From Silvanigrella paludirubra (lineage in GTDB: Bacteria > Bdellovibrionota_B > Oligoflexia > Silvanigrellales > Silvanigrellaceae), in NCBI RefSeq assembly GCF_009208775.1, contig NZ_WFLM01000001.1, positions 785,325 through 849,324 on the forward strand: a stretch of 64,000 nucleotides of DNA, in the 5' to 3' direction. Positions 19,659 to 29,150 of this stretch are shown one piece after another; the first letter of the stretch is position 1, and every line of letters starts with the position of its first letter. Position numbers and translations under genes: made by a program. The notes beneath the pieces were generated by a model. That model worked only from the letters and a program-made list of their open reading frames with translations, did no database searches and was not told the DNA's origin.

Positions 19659-20513
19659 ATGGGATTTAGGTTAAAAGTCGAAAGTAACATATTGGTAAAA
19701 TCATGTAAAAATTTTCAAATAATAAGTTTTGATCAAGGAAAGTTCATAGATAACAGCACTTTATACGATAAAAATAAAGACGGAATATGCCTTGGATTAT
19801 GCTCTTTATTTTCAATTTATCTCCTTATAAAAGAAAAAAATTATTTAAATTCAAAAGATTACATAACTAAATTTGTTAATAATATTTATAAAGATGACTT
19901 TTCTAAACTAGTTAATAAAATACATAAAATTCAAACTAAATCCATAAAAATATGCGATCAAGACATTGAATATTATAACGAGAATAAAGAGTTATTTCAA
20001 AAAGGTGCCTTACTTAATTCAATTTCTATTAATTCAGAGTTAAATAATCCTAATATAAAACATAATATAATTCATTATTTTCGAAAAAAATTAATTGAGG
20101 GAAATACATTAGTAGAAGAACATTTGAAACCTGCGAAAGGAAAATGGGAGTTAAACAAAATAGGAATGTCTACTGAAACAAATATCATTGATGTTATTAA
20201 TAATTTATCAGATATCATTGAGAAAAAAATTCTTAATTCAAATAATAATGAAAATTTTACTCTTTTAATATTACCAAGTCACGCAGTTTGCCTTAATTAT
20301 TATAAATCAATACAGACAAATTATTATCATTTTATTTTCTTTGATCCTAATTTTGGTTTTTACAAATTTGAATCAAAAGATCAAAAAGGGATTCCAAACA
20401 GTTTAATAGCTTTTTTATCAAATATTTTATGCTATTATTGTCTTGATGAAGATGGATATGAAAAAAAATCAAACTTAGTTTGTTTTTATGACTTTAATTA
20501 TGTAAAAAAATAA
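19659..20513 (+). CDS. Candidate YopT-type (C58) cysteine protease, possible effector
   Basis: 284 aa without a signal peptide or membrane segment. Three motifs in order match the YopT/AvrPphB fold: GICLGLCSLFS with Cys44, PSHAVCLNY with His208, and FFDPNFGFYKF with Asp229. The F-DPN-G-f motif after a [S/G]HA motif is characteristic of that clan, and the His-Asp spacing of 21 is near YopT's 16. The Cys-His spacing is wider (164 residues). Family members cleave host Rho GTPases or kinases after injection. The route of export is not shown here. Position in an accessory stretch among lipoproteins, beside an orphan protein gene, fits a virulence factor. The assignment rests on motifs only. Confidence 0.6.
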   Translation: MGFRLKVESNILVKSCKNFQIISFDQGKFIDNSTLYDKNKDGICLGLCSLFSIYLLIKEKNYLNSKDYITKFVNNIYKDDFSKLVNKIHKIQTKSIKICDQDIEYYNENKELFQKGALLNSISINSELNNPNIKHNIIHYFRKKLIEGNTLVEEHLKPAKGKWELNKIGMSTETNIIDVINNLSDIIEKKILNSNNNENFTLLILPSHAVCLNYYKSIQTNYYHFIFFDPNFGFYKFESKDQKGIPNSLIAFLSNILCYYCLDEDGYEKKSNLVCFYDFNYVKK

Positions 20514-20616
20514 ATAAATTCAAATTCCAAACCTGTTCTCTTTACTCTGTTACAAAAAAATTATTAATTTATATTTTTACTCATTTCTTTATTTAAACAA
20601 AAGAGATATTTTAAAA

Positions 20617-21375
20617 TTATTCAATCAATAAAACTTCAGATGTTTTATAAGAATCATTTAAAAACTCGTAAATTTTATAGCCATAACTTTTAATAATATC
20701 TTCATTTTCGTTTGAGCCACCTTTTTTAAATAAAGCAAAAGAAGAAAAACCAGTTTCTAATTTCGTATTCTCTCCTATTTCAATAGAATAATGATTATGA
20801 ACATGACCCGTAATGATCAATTTAATTTGATTATTTGTCTTAATATAATCTATCCATTTTGAAGCATTTAAAATAGGACAATCATCAATTAAAGGCGTTC
20901 CAACAAAAATAGGATGGTGATGCACTACAGCCCCAATGTTAAATTTTTTTTCCTTATATTTATTTATTATATTCTCAAATTTCTGAATTTGAGAGTCCGA
21001 TAAAAATCCAAAATCTTTTCCTTCTAAACAAGAATCCAGTCCAATAAATAGCCAATTATCAAGAATCAATTCATTTAAGGGAACAAAGTATTTACTTTTT
21101 GAAAAAGCGGAAATTAAATTATTTTTTGAATCATGATTTCCATTTATGAAATAAATTTTTTTGTTAAACTTTTCTAATAAGTTCAAAACATAATCATAGG
21201 ATTCTATACTTCCATCATCTGAAATATCACCTGTCAAAAAGAATGAATTAAAATCTATTTTAGAATTTAAAATTGATTTTAAAGTCAGCTCAAAACCATT
21301 TCTTGGGTCAATTCCATAATGAAAAGAATTTGGACTTTTTTTTATATGTAAATCTGAAATTTGAATTATTTTCAT
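20617..21375 (-). CDS. CpdA-like cyclic-nucleotide phosphodiesterase (metallophosphoesterase)
   Basis: 252 aa calcineurin-type metallophosphoesterase. All metal-binding blocks are present: ISDLH (Asp8, His10), LTGDISD, NGNHD, HHHP and GHVHNH. HHHPIFVGTPLIDD is close to the 3',5'-cAMP phosphodiesterase CpdA. It is cytoplasmic, with no signal peptide. The likely role is breakdown of cAMP, balancing the membrane adenylate cyclase encoded 4 kb away (inference). It stands alone on the minus strand between the YopT-like gene and the orphan protein gene. Confidence 0.85.
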   Translation of the reverse strand: MKIIQISDLHIKKSPNSFHYGIDPRNGFELTLKSILNSKIDFNSFFLTGDISDDGSIESYDYVLNLLEKFNKKIYFINGNHDSKNNLISAFSKSKYFVPLNELILDNWLFIGLDSCLEGKDFGFLSDSQIQKFENIINKYKEKKFNIGAVVHHHPIFVGTPLIDDCPILNASKWIDYIKTNNQIKLIITGHVHNHYSIEIGENTKLETGFSSFALFKKGGSNENEDIIKSYGYKIYEFLNDSYKTSEVLLIE

Positions 21376-21818
21376 ATTTCTTTCAATTTTTAAGTCATTA
21401 TTTTAAATAAAAATCAGCAATGTTAAAATAAAAAACATTCAGAATTAAATATATCATCTATCTTAAAAAAAATAAATCTACATGGAAAATATCTCCCAAA
21501 ATAAATTTTTATTTAGAAAAATAAACCACTCAAAATTTAATAGCTAGATACAAAATAATGAAAAATCCTCTTTTGTAAAATTATATTTACATATAATTTC
21601 TTATATTTATAATTTCCAAATTTATCCAATTAACCCAGAAGTATATAATATTATTTATATTATTTTATCTTAAACAAACACATCCATAAATTTACAAAAT
21701 AGATTGCCAAAATGTAAATATAAAGTAAAATGAGGAATTGGATTTTCATATTTTAAATGAAAACAATATATATAAACTATTCATTTTCCTAATAAAACCC
21801 TATTTATTAAGGATTATT
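21376..21818. other. AT-rich intergenic gap between divergent genes
   Basis: About 440 bases with no credible frame beyond a 27-codon upstream extension of the next gene. It must hold promoters for the CpdA-like gene (leftward) and the orphan protein gene (rightward). Several TATAAT-like boxes occur, e.g. near 21643, but none has a convincing -35 partner. Confidence 0.5.
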
Positions 21819-23180
21819 ATGAATAATATTTTTTTTGATTTTATTATAGATTACGCAAAGCATAAAAAAAGCCCTTTTGATTCCGAATATGAAATATTAA
21901 TTTTTGAATTACAGGCTCTTTGTGGTTCCGATTTATCAAATAAACCAAATAGTTACTATAAGAAAAAGGAAGACAAATCCTTATTTAAAAATTTTCTTTC
22001 AAAACATTTCAAAATAAAAAGTAAAAATGAAAAATATATAAATGATACAACTGCAATTTCAAATTTATTCGGTTCTAAATCCGCATTAAGAGGAGTTGAT
22101 GAATACACAGGTGAAATTGAATATCGTGACTATATTAATAACATGGATCCATATCAAATAGAAAAATTAATGAAAGAAAAGCCACCTGAATATCATACAA
22201 ACAATATTGATTATTTATCTCAAAATAAAATTATGGGTTCTTTTCTTAGATTTTTTAATGTTAAAGGAAAAATTTCTTCTAATAAACTCATATTAAATAT
22301 TTTAGATAATAAAATTGCACAAAGATTAATACTGAATAGCAACTCAACAACAAGAGAATTTATACCAAAGTGTTTTATTTTTCAGTTAGACTCAATTAAA
22401 AAAACAGAAGATAGAATTAAGGTAATGGATGAATTACTTACTCATTTTAACACAGAAGATGATATTATTTTTAAAATTGATGAATGTCTTGGAAAAGGAA
22501 ACTTCTTTACTAGTCTTAAAAGGTTAAGAGCCGCAAAACAAATCTTAAATGGTAGTGAATATTCTAGATTGGCTATTTCTTTTTTTCAAAACGAGTATTT
22601 TAGTAAATATTCTGGAAATATGAGCCAACTCGTACTTGTTGAAGCTATTAGCAATTTAGCATCTATTTCTAGAGATCCATCTAAAAATTCTGCTAATGTC
22701 TATAGAGCAGCTTTGGTATATCATAAAGAAAATAACAAAGTTATATTATTTAATGCGATTAATATTCATCTCGATAAAACGGATAAAACAGAAGCGGACT
22801 CTCATAAATGGAATACCTCACAACACTTCGCTCTAAAAGAGCCTCGAATTTTAAATCGTTTCGCTAAAAAAGGAGCTTCTTACAAAGACGACGGAGAAAC
22901 TTCTGATTATAAATATGAAATTTTACCTTTAGATCCTGAAAAAGCAAAAAGAAATACAAATCTTTTAGAGTATAAAAAAGATTTGTATTATAAGTTTTTC
23001 AAAATTGCGAATATTTTAGGTGAATATAAAACAGAAGAATTCATGGAGAAACTTTGTCAAGATTTTGTTCAAACAAATAAAATGGGAAAAATTTATATAT
23101 CTAATATAGATGGAAAATATATTAATTTAATCGATATTTTAGAAAGATTTTATTCATTTGATGATACCTTGCCAAGATGA
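21819..23180 (+). CDS. Large cytoplasmic protein of unknown function
   Basis: 453 aa. I start at the ATG at 21819, which has AAGGA eight bases before it; the frame continues 27 codons upstream without a site. No signal peptide or membrane segment is seen. It is rich in Lys, Asn and Ile and mostly helical in appearance. Residues ~280-340 look more strand-like (VYRAALVYHKENNKVILFNA), followed by HFALKEPRIL. I do not recognise the family. Isolation in an AT-rich stretch near the YopT-like gene makes an effector-like or accessory protein possible, but nothing in the sequence proves it. Confidence 0.6.
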   Translation: MNNIFFDFIIDYAKHKKSPFDSEYEILIFELQALCGSDLSNKPNSYYKKKEDKSLFKNFLSKHFKIKSKNEKYINDTTAISNLFGSKSALRGVDEYTGEIEYRDYINNMDPYQIEKLMKEKPPEYHTNNIDYLSQNKIMGSFLRFFNVKGKISSNKLILNILDNKIAQRLILNSNSTTREFIPKCFIFQLDSIKKTEDRIKVMDELLTHFNTEDDIIFKIDECLGKGNFFTSLKRLRAAKQILNGSEYSRLAISFFQNEYFSKYSGNMSQLVLVEAISNLASISRDPSKNSANVYRAALVYHKENNKVILFNAINIHLDKTDKTEADSHKWNTSQHFALKEPRILNRFAKKGASYKDDGETSDYKYEILPLDPEKAKRNTNLLEYKKDLYYKFFKIANILGEYKTEEFMEKLCQDFVQTNKMGKIYISNIDGKYINLIDILERFYSFDDTLPR

Positions 23181-23219
23181 TTTACATAATAAAATTATCA
23201 AAAACATTAAGTGAATCAA

Positions 23220-23249
23220 TAAAATTTAATTGATCAATTTTATTTTTTT
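23220..23249 (+). terminator. Probable terminator of the orphan protein gene
   Basis: TAAAATT (23220-23226) pairs with AATTTTA (23236-23242) around a nine-base loop and is followed by seven T. It sits 40 bases after the stop at 23180 and touches the end of the convergent lipoprotein gene. The stem is all A:T, so it is weak. Confidence 0.5.
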
Positions 23250-23610
23250 AACTTGGACATTTATAAGCAATACCTTGCTGTGTCACAGTTGAGGTTGAGC
23301 CCCCATTTTTTCCTGTACTCATCCCAACTTGATGGTTTTGAACAACAACATGTGTTGCTCCTTTAAGAGCCGCTTTATTTCTAAGATCATTCGAAGCATA
23401 TTCCATTAAAGATTCATCAGAAATCCATGTACCTCCAAATACCCCTCCCCCTTTTCCAAAAACAGGCCCCAAATTTTTACAATCTTTTCTATCCAATGCT
23501 GTAATAACTTCAATGTTTGAGCCTTCATTACTTAATTTTGCTGTTGAACAACCTTGTATAAGCGCTAAAACAGAAATCGTTCCTAAACATTTTTTTAAAT
23601 ATTTTTTCAT
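23248..23610 (-). CDS. DUF4156-type lipoprotein
   Basis: 120 aa with a signal peptide and the lipobox IQGC (Cys21). The mature part carries DRKDCKNLGPVFGKGGGVFGG, then NDLRNKAALKGATHVVVQN and a C-terminal AYKC. This is the layout of small DUF4156/YjeI-type lipoproteins, where the two Cys probably form a disulphide. The role is unknown; related folds act as envelope-stress sensors. It is transcribed alone and convergently with the orphan protein gene. Confidence 0.78.
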   Translation of the reverse strand: MKKYLKKCLGTISVLALIQGCSTAKLSNEGSNIEVITALDRKDCKNLGPVFGKGGGVFGGTWISDESLMEYASNDLRNKAALKGATHVVVQNHQVGMSTGKNGGSTSTVTQQGIAYKCPS

Positions 23611-23847
23611 TTATCTCTCTTTGTAAAATAAAAAATCTCTTTTCAAAACGATTCTAATTATAAAATTTGAAAAATAATGTCAATAAATTTTAAATTATTA
23701 TAAATTTAAAATATAAAACTTCATAAATTATAGATATTCATATTTAATAAAATATAAAATAGATATTTTTTTATATTTCAAATTTTAGATTATAGAATTT
23801 GTTGAAAATTTTTTCATTTTCATATAAAGATAGTTCAGGAGTTTTTT

Positions 23848-24216
23848 ATGAAAAATTTTATTTATTTATTCGTTACTTTGAATACTTGTATTTTATTTTC
23901 CTGTTCTAAGGAAACAAATGATGTAAATAACGCTAGCAGTGAAAATAAATCCTATTTTTTTAACTGGTCGTGCGTGGGTTCTTCTATTGGTTCCTCTGTT
24001 TGCAGTAAAAATTCCGTAAAAGAAACAGGATCGGCAGGACCCTTTTGTACGTTTGCTTCTTGCCAAGAATGGGAAAAGACAAATATGAATACAAAATCAT
24101 CCTCTCTCTCTTCAAACAAAGGAATTCAAAAAGATTCTAGCTCTTATTCCTCTTCTTGTAGTCAGTCTGCTTCGTATGAGATTTATTATCAACCAACAAC
24201 GGGTTCTTGTATGTAG
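23848..24216 (+). CDS. Small Cys- and Ser-rich lipoprotein
   Basis: 122 aa. Signal peptide with the lipobox LFSC (Cys19). The mature part contains six further Cys in a Ser-rich setting (WSCVG, SVCSK, PFCTF, ASCQE, SSCSQ and the final GSCM), so several disulphides are likely in the envelope. A Ser/Lys linker separates the first four from the last two. An AGGAG-type ribosome site precedes the ATG. No family recognised. It converges on lon. Confidence 0.68.
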   Translation: MKNFIYLFVTLNTCILFSCSKETNDVNNASSENKSYFFNWSCVGSSIGSSVCSKNSVKETGSAGPFCTFASCQEWEKTNMNTKSSSLSSNKGIQKDSSSYSSSCSQSASYEIYYQPTTGSCM

Positions 24217-24290
24217 TAAAAATAATTTCTTATTTATATAATTCAGATTATAAAATTAATTTTATTTTAGTTAAATATTTAAAAATAAGA

Positions 24291-26759
24291 TTAGCCATTG
24301 GCTGCAGAAATATTATCTACACTCTTTGAAGTTCTTTCTTGTCTCGATTGATTATTTTCACCATCCGAAGAACTTCCACTTGCAAACTCATTATTTTCAA
24401 AACAAACTTTTAAAACGTCATCCAGCTTTGTAACAAAACGGACATCAATTCTTCTGCGAATGGTTAAAGGAAGTTCAGAAAAAGAGCCTCTATTTTTGTC
24501 TGGCAAACAAACTTTTCGAATGCCTGCTCTTAATGCAGCTAAAACTTTTTCACGCACACCGCCAATGGGTAAAACCCTACCATGTAAAGTAATTTCACCT
24601 GTTACGGCAACATCTTGGCTTACGTATTGATTTGTAAATGCTGAAACTAAAGCAACTGCAATTGCGATTCCAGCACTTGGTCCATCTTTAGGAATGGCAC
24701 CTGCTGGAACGTGTAAGTGAATATCTTGTGTTGTAAATTTATCAGCATCAATTTTTAAATCTTTAGCAAGAGCACGAACGCAAGTTAATGCTGTTTGAGC
24801 AGACTCTTTCATAACATCGCCCAATTGACCTGTTAAAATTAACTTTCCATTTCCATTCATTAAAGTAACTTCAAGTTCTAAAATCTCACCACCAGCTTGT
24901 GTATAGGCTAGACCAACTCCAACCCCAATTCTCTTTTTATAAATATCGTGATCATCACTAAAGTAACGTTCTTCGCCAAGCAATTCTTTAGCAATTTTTG
25001 GTGTTACTTTAACTAGTTTGCGATCTTTTCCTTTTTCATCATTTTCCGCAATATATCTTGCTAACTTCCTAGTTATGGTTGCAATATGTTTTTCTAAACT
25101 GCGCAACCCCGATTCTCTGGTATAAGAATTAATAACTAAATTTACAGCCGTATCTTGAAATTGAACAAGATCTGGGTTTAGACCATTTTGTCCTATTACT
25201 TTTGGAATAATATATTGTCTTGTTATTTCAGATTTTTCTTCTTCACTATAACCACTCACTTCGATTATTTCGAGTCTGTCACGTAAAGCAGCGGGAATGG
25301 TATCTAGCCGATTGGCATTGGCAAGAAAAATAATTTGGCTTAAATCAAACGGAACAGAGATATAATGATCCGAAAAAGAATGATTTTGCTCTGGATCTAA
25401 AACTTCTAATAAAGCACTTGCAGGGTCACCTTTGTAATCAGCTCCTAATTTATCTATTTCATCGAGCATCATAACAGGATTTCGGGTTCCGACCGTTTTT
25501 AACGTTTGAATAATGCGTCCGGGCATGGCTCCAACATAAGTTCTGCGATGTCCTCTAATTTCAGCTTCATCACGAACCCCACCCAAACTAATGCGGACAA
25601 ATTTCCTTCCAAGAGCTCTTGCAATACTTCTTCCTAAACTTGTTTTTCCGACTCCTGGTGGACCGACAAAACATAAAATAGGACCTTTTAAATCGGGATT
25701 TAATTTTTTTACGGCAATATATTCTAATATTCTATCTTTTATTTTTTCTAGCCCATAGTGATCTTCATCTAATATTTTTTTACAATGAGACATTTCAATT
25801 TTAGAATCACTAACTTTAGTCCAAGGAAGATCTACCATCCACTCTAAGTAAGTTCTTGTTAAAGTAGCTTCACTTGAATCTTGGTTCATTCTTTCCAAAC
25901 GTCGTGCTTGTTTTAAACATTCAGATTGAGCTTCTGAAGTCATTCCGGTTTTTAAAATTTTATCCTTTAAATCTTCTACTTCTTCTTTACCATCCAATTC
26001 ACCAAGTTCATGTTTTAACGCTTTGAGTTGTTCCCTTAAATATTGTTCTCTTTGACTTTTAGCAGATTCTTCTTTTGAATGAGAATAGCCACGACTTTGA
26101 CTTGTATAGGATTCTAGTTCCCTTAATAATAAAGTATGTACTTTTCTTAGGCGCTCAAAAGGATCGGAAGTTGCTAAAACTTTTTGTGCCTCTACTATTT
26201 TTAGGCCTAAATTGCTTGCTACTAAATTTGCAAGTCTACCCACATCTGTTACGTCTTCTATCAACATTAAAAGATCGGGAGAAATAGAACGACCAAAGGG
26301 AACAATTTTTTCAAGTTGTTCTTTAACAGAGCGACAAAGAGCTTCCCCTTCTTGGGTTATTTCTTTATCTAATAATAATTTCATGCTGACAACAGGATAA
26401 GGATCCGACTGTTTTAGGCCTAATATTAACGCACGAGAGACTCCTTGGATTAAAACTTTTGTTCGGCCATCGGGGAGTTTGCGTGTTCTCATAACGCTCG
26501 CTACCGTACCTACGTCATAAACATCAAATGGAGGAGGGGTTGAGACTCTTAATTCAAAAAAAGTATCGTGCTCACGATTTATTTCAGAACGAAATGCAGA
26601 TAAAAAAATAAATCTGTCTTTTGCACAAGCAGCATCTACTGCTCTCATGCAAATATCTTCTGAAACAAAAACAGGAAGAATCATTTGCGGAAAAACCACA
26701 ATGTCCTTTAATGGCAACAAAGGAAGACAGTCTGCTACTTTATCAATTCCTTGCGACAT
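24291..26759 (-). CDS. lon: ATP-dependent protease Lon
   Basis: Degrades misfolded and short-lived regulatory proteins in the cytoplasm. 822 aa: N-terminal LON substrate domain beginning PLLPLKDIVVFPQMILPVFV, AAA+ module with Walker A GPPGVGKT and the HRRTYVGAMPGRIIQ pore region, and a C-terminal peptidase domain with the catalytic Ser in KDGPSAGIA and Lys in GGVREKVLAALRAG. A Ser/Asn-rich tail of ~30 residues is extra. It is the third gene after clpP and clpX on the minus strand (159-base gap), the same order as in E. coli. Confidence 0.98.
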   Translation of the reverse strand: MSQGIDKVADCLPLLPLKDIVVFPQMILPVFVSEDICMRAVDAACAKDRFIFLSAFRSEINREHDTFFELRVSTPPPFDVYDVGTVASVMRTRKLPDGRTKVLIQGVSRALILGLKQSDPYPVVSMKLLLDKEITQEGEALCRSVKEQLEKIVPFGRSISPDLLMLIEDVTDVGRLANLVASNLGLKIVEAQKVLATSDPFERLRKVHTLLLRELESYTSQSRGYSHSKEESAKSQREQYLREQLKALKHELGELDGKEEVEDLKDKILKTGMTSEAQSECLKQARRLERMNQDSSEATLTRTYLEWMVDLPWTKVSDSKIEMSHCKKILDEDHYGLEKIKDRILEYIAVKKLNPDLKGPILCFVGPPGVGKTSLGRSIARALGRKFVRISLGGVRDEAEIRGHRRTYVGAMPGRIIQTLKTVGTRNPVMMLDEIDKLGADYKGDPASALLEVLDPEQNHSFSDHYISVPFDLSQIIFLANANRLDTIPAALRDRLEIIEVSGYSEEEKSEITRQYIIPKVIGQNGLNPDLVQFQDTAVNLVINSYTRESGLRSLEKHIATITRKLARYIAENDEKGKDRKLVKVTPKIAKELLGEERYFSDDHDIYKKRIGVGVGLAYTQAGGEILELEVTLMNGNGKLILTGQLGDVMKESAQTALTCVRALAKDLKIDADKFTTQDIHLHVPAGAIPKDGPSAGIAIAVALVSAFTNQYVSQDVAVTGEITLHGRVLPIGGVREKVLAALRAGIRKVCLPDKNRGSFSELPLTIRRRIDVRFVTKLDDVLKVCFENNEFASGSSSDGENNQSRQERTSKSVDNISAANG

Positions 26760-26918
26760 GGAATAGTTTCCTCGTAAGCAATATCCTTTTCTATTTTTTT
26801 AATACTCTTATTTATTTTTGCAGAAATTAACAAACTTTGTGAGTCGCAAAAATGGCAGGAATTTGAAAAATTTTACTGAGTGGAAAAAATTACCCTGCAA
26901 AAAAATACATATTTATTG

Positions 26919-28295
26919 TTATTTTTTTGCAGAAGTTTTGGCTTTAGCAGCAGTAGTAGAGGCAGTTGATGATACAGAAGATTGAGCACGAGCTCTTTGC
27001 TCTTGTCTTTGTTGAATTTCTTCTTCAGTTAATAATACACGATCAGGTGCTTTGCCATCACGAATACATTCAGGAGTAACAGTAATTTGTTTTACGTTAC
27101 GTTGTCCAGGGATATCAAACATAGTTTCAAGCATGACATCTTCAAGAATGGCACGTAAACCGCGCGCACCCGTTTTTCTTTTGATTGCCTCTTGTGCAAC
27201 TGCTATCAATGCTTCTTGGGTGAATTCTAATTGAACTCTTTCATAACTAAACAACTTTTGAAATTGTTTAATAATAGAGTTTTTAGGTTGAGTTAAAACT
27301 TGAACTAATGCAGACTCATCGAGCTCTGCTAAAGTAACAATAACAGGGAGACGCCCCATAAATTCAGGAATCATTCCAAATTTAAGAAGATCTTCCACAC
27401 GAACTTTGGCAAAAAGATCGGTTACAGTCATTTTAGATTTATTTTTAACATCGGCACCAAACCCCATAGCGGTTTGTTCCATACGATTACGAATAATTTC
27501 TTCAAGCCCTGCAAAAGCGCCTCCGCAAATAAACAAAATATTTGTGGTATCTACTTGCAAAAATTCCTGTTGAGGGTGTTTACGACCACCGCGAGGAGGA
27601 ACATTTGCTACAGTACCCTCTAAAAGTTTTAATAGCGCTTGTTGAACACCTTCGCCAGAAACATCACGAGTGATGGAAGTATTTTCCCCTTTACGTGCAA
27701 TTTTATCAATTTCATCTACATAGGCTATACCTTTTTGTGCTTGCTCGACATCAAACTCAGCTGCCTGTAATAAATTAAGTATGATATTTTCTACATCTTC
27801 ACCAACATAACCAGCTTCAGTTAGGTTTGTTGCATCCGCAATGGTAAAAGGAACTTGTAAAATGCGAGCCATACTTTGAGCAAGCAATGTTTTACCGGAT
27901 CCAGTTGGACCAATTAACAAAATGTTACTTTTAGCTAATTCAACATCTTCTTTATTTGCGCTGGAACCATGCTCAATGCGTTTATAATGGTTATGAACAG
28001 CAACGGATAAAACTTTTTTCGCTCTTTCTTGACCAATTACATATTCATCAAGAACTTTTTTTATTTCATTTGGACTAGGAACACCTTCTGCTATTTGAGT
28101 AGCATCATCCTTTTCCATTTCTTCAGCAATGATTTCATTACAAAGTTCGATACATTCATCACAAATGTATACATTAGGACCAGCGATTAATTTTTTTACT
28201 TCTCTTTGGCTCTTTCCACAAAAGCTGCAATGCAAGCCATGCGAACTCCCTGAGCCACCGCGTCCAGAAGAAAATTTCATTCCATTTTGTATCAT
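26919..28295 (-). CDS. clpX: ATP-dependent unfoldase ClpX
   Basis: Recognises, unfolds and feeds substrates to ClpP. 458 aa: an N-terminal C4 zinc domain (CSFCGKSQ...CDECIELC, ~24-53), Walker A GPTGSGKT, Walker [10 protein letters not shown], the pore loop GYVGEDVE, and the IGF-type ClpP-binding loop region (here near MGFGADVK). An Ala/Ser/Thr-rich C-terminal tail is unusual in length. The gene starts 18 bases after clpP, so they form one operon. Confidence 0.98.
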   Translation of the reverse strand: MIQNGMKFSSGRGGSGSSHGLHCSFCGKSQREVKKLIAGPNVYICDECIELCNEIIAEEMEKDDATQIAEGVPSPNEIKKVLDEYVIGQERAKKVLSVAVHNHYKRIEHGSSANKEDVELAKSNILLIGPTGSGKTLLAQSMARILQVPFTIADATNLTEAGYVGEDVENIILNLLQAAEFDVEQAQKGIAYVDEIDKIARKGENTSITRDVSGEGVQQALLKLLEGTVANVPPRGGRKHPQQEFLQVDTTNILFICGGAFAGLEEIIRNRMEQTAMGFGADVKNKSKMTVTDLFAKVRVEDLLKFGMIPEFMGRLPVIVTLAELDESALVQVLTQPKNSIIKQFQKLFSYERVQLEFTQEALIAVAQEAIKRKTGARGLRAILEDVMLETMFDIPGQRNVKQITVTPECIRDGKAPDRVLLTEEEIQQRQEQRARAQSSVSSTASTTAAKAKTSAKK

Positions 28296-28313
28296 AACAA
28301 CTCACTACCTTTA

Positions 28314-28922
28314 TCAAAGGCCTGTAAAAGCAACTCGGTCAGATCTCGGCATTAAAATATCGTCAACTAAGCCATAATCCTTAGCTTCAGCTGCCGACAT
28401 AAAAAAGTCTCTATCTGCATCCGCTTCAATTTCCGCAACTTTTTTACCAGTATGGGCTGCTAAAATTTCATTTAAACGCTTTTTAAGGGAAATAATTTCT
28501 TTTGCTTGGATAGCAATATCTGTCGCTTGACCACCCGCTCCACCATGGGGTTGATGAATCATAACGCGACTATTTGGAAGAGCGTAGCGTTTTCCTTTAG
28601 CTCCCGCTGCGAGAAGAAGCGCTCCCATACTCGCACATTGTCCTACACAAAAAGTCCGCACTTGAGGGCGTATCACTTGCATAGCATCATAAATTGCCAA
28701 ACCAGCAGTTACACTTCCACCAGGGCTATTAATGTAAAAGCTGATATCCTTTTCTGGATCCTGAGATTCTAGAAAAAGAAGTTGTGCAACAATTAAATTT
28801 GCAACTTCGTCATAAACGGGCGTTCCAAGAAATACAATGCGATCTTTTAGAAGGCGAGACCACACATCGTAAGAACGTTCTCCTCGATTGGTTTGCTCAA
28901 CAACTATAGGGACAAGTGGCAT
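28314..28922 (-). CDS. clpP: ClpP peptidase subunit
   Basis: Serine peptidase forming the tetradecamer chamber used by ClpX. I start at the ATG at 28920-28922, giving [20 protein letters not shown], with GGAG seven bases before it. The frame extends 15 codons further but those residues are not family-like. The length is 202 aa. The catalytic triad is Ser98 (GQCASMG), His123 (MIHQP) and Asp172 (RDFFMS), exactly as in the family. First gene of clpP-clpX-lon; no trigger-factor gene is upstream. Confidence 0.97.
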   Translation of the reverse strand: MPLVPIVVEQTNRGERSYDVWSRLLKDRIVFLGTPVYDEVANLIVAQLLFLESQDPEKDISFYINSPGGSVTAGLAIYDAMQVIRPQVRTFCVGQCASMGALLLAAGAKGKRYALPNSRVMIHQPHGGAGGQATDIAIQAKEIISLKKRLNEILAAHTGKKVAEIEADADRDFFMSAAEAKDYGLVDDILMPRSDRVAFTGL

Positions 28923-28979
28923 AGATCTTCTCCAAAGGGATGTGCAGTGATCAATTGTGAATCTCACTAAGCATTTGTA

Positions 28980-29008
28980 AATATAACCTAGAGTATCTTT
29001 TACTGCAA
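28980..29008 (-). promoter_or_regulatory. Probable sigma-70-type promoter of clpP-clpX-lon
   Basis: On the minus strand TTGCAG (29003-29008) is followed by 17 bases and TATATT (28980-28985), placing the transcript start about 50 bases before the clpP ATG. No heat-shock-type element is recognised. Confidence 0.5.
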
Positions 29009-29026
29009 AGATGATAGAAAAAAAAC

Positions 29027-29082
29027 TTTAAAGGAGAACCTTTAAAATGCTTGCTTCAAAAACTCCTAATGAAGATACTTAG
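29027..29082 (+). other. Hairpin and 11-codon leader frame upstream of hemB
   Basis: TTTAAAGG (29027-29034) and CCTTTAAA (29039-29046) are perfect inverted repeats around AGAA. The AAGGAG inside this hairpin could serve a tiny frame, ATG at 29047 to TAG at 29080-29082 (MLASKTPNEDT). It ends 68 bases before the hemB ATG. It could be a leader affecting hemB translation or mRNA stability; chance is also possible. Confidence 0.35.
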
Positions 29083-29150
29083 CCTGCTTCGTTGGATTCA
29101 GCAATCAGGGATCAAAAACGGATTAAGAACGCAAAAAGTTGGAGCAATTC

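Noticed and set aside
21819-23180. Deaminase-type toxin, from a strand pair followed by HFALKEPRIL
   Set aside because: The expected second motif PCxxC is missing; only a lone Cys occurs later. The resemblance is too thin for a call.
24231-24290. Terminator after lon
   Set aside because: The region is merely A/T-rich with short self-complementary pieces; no convincing stem with a T-run on the minus strand.
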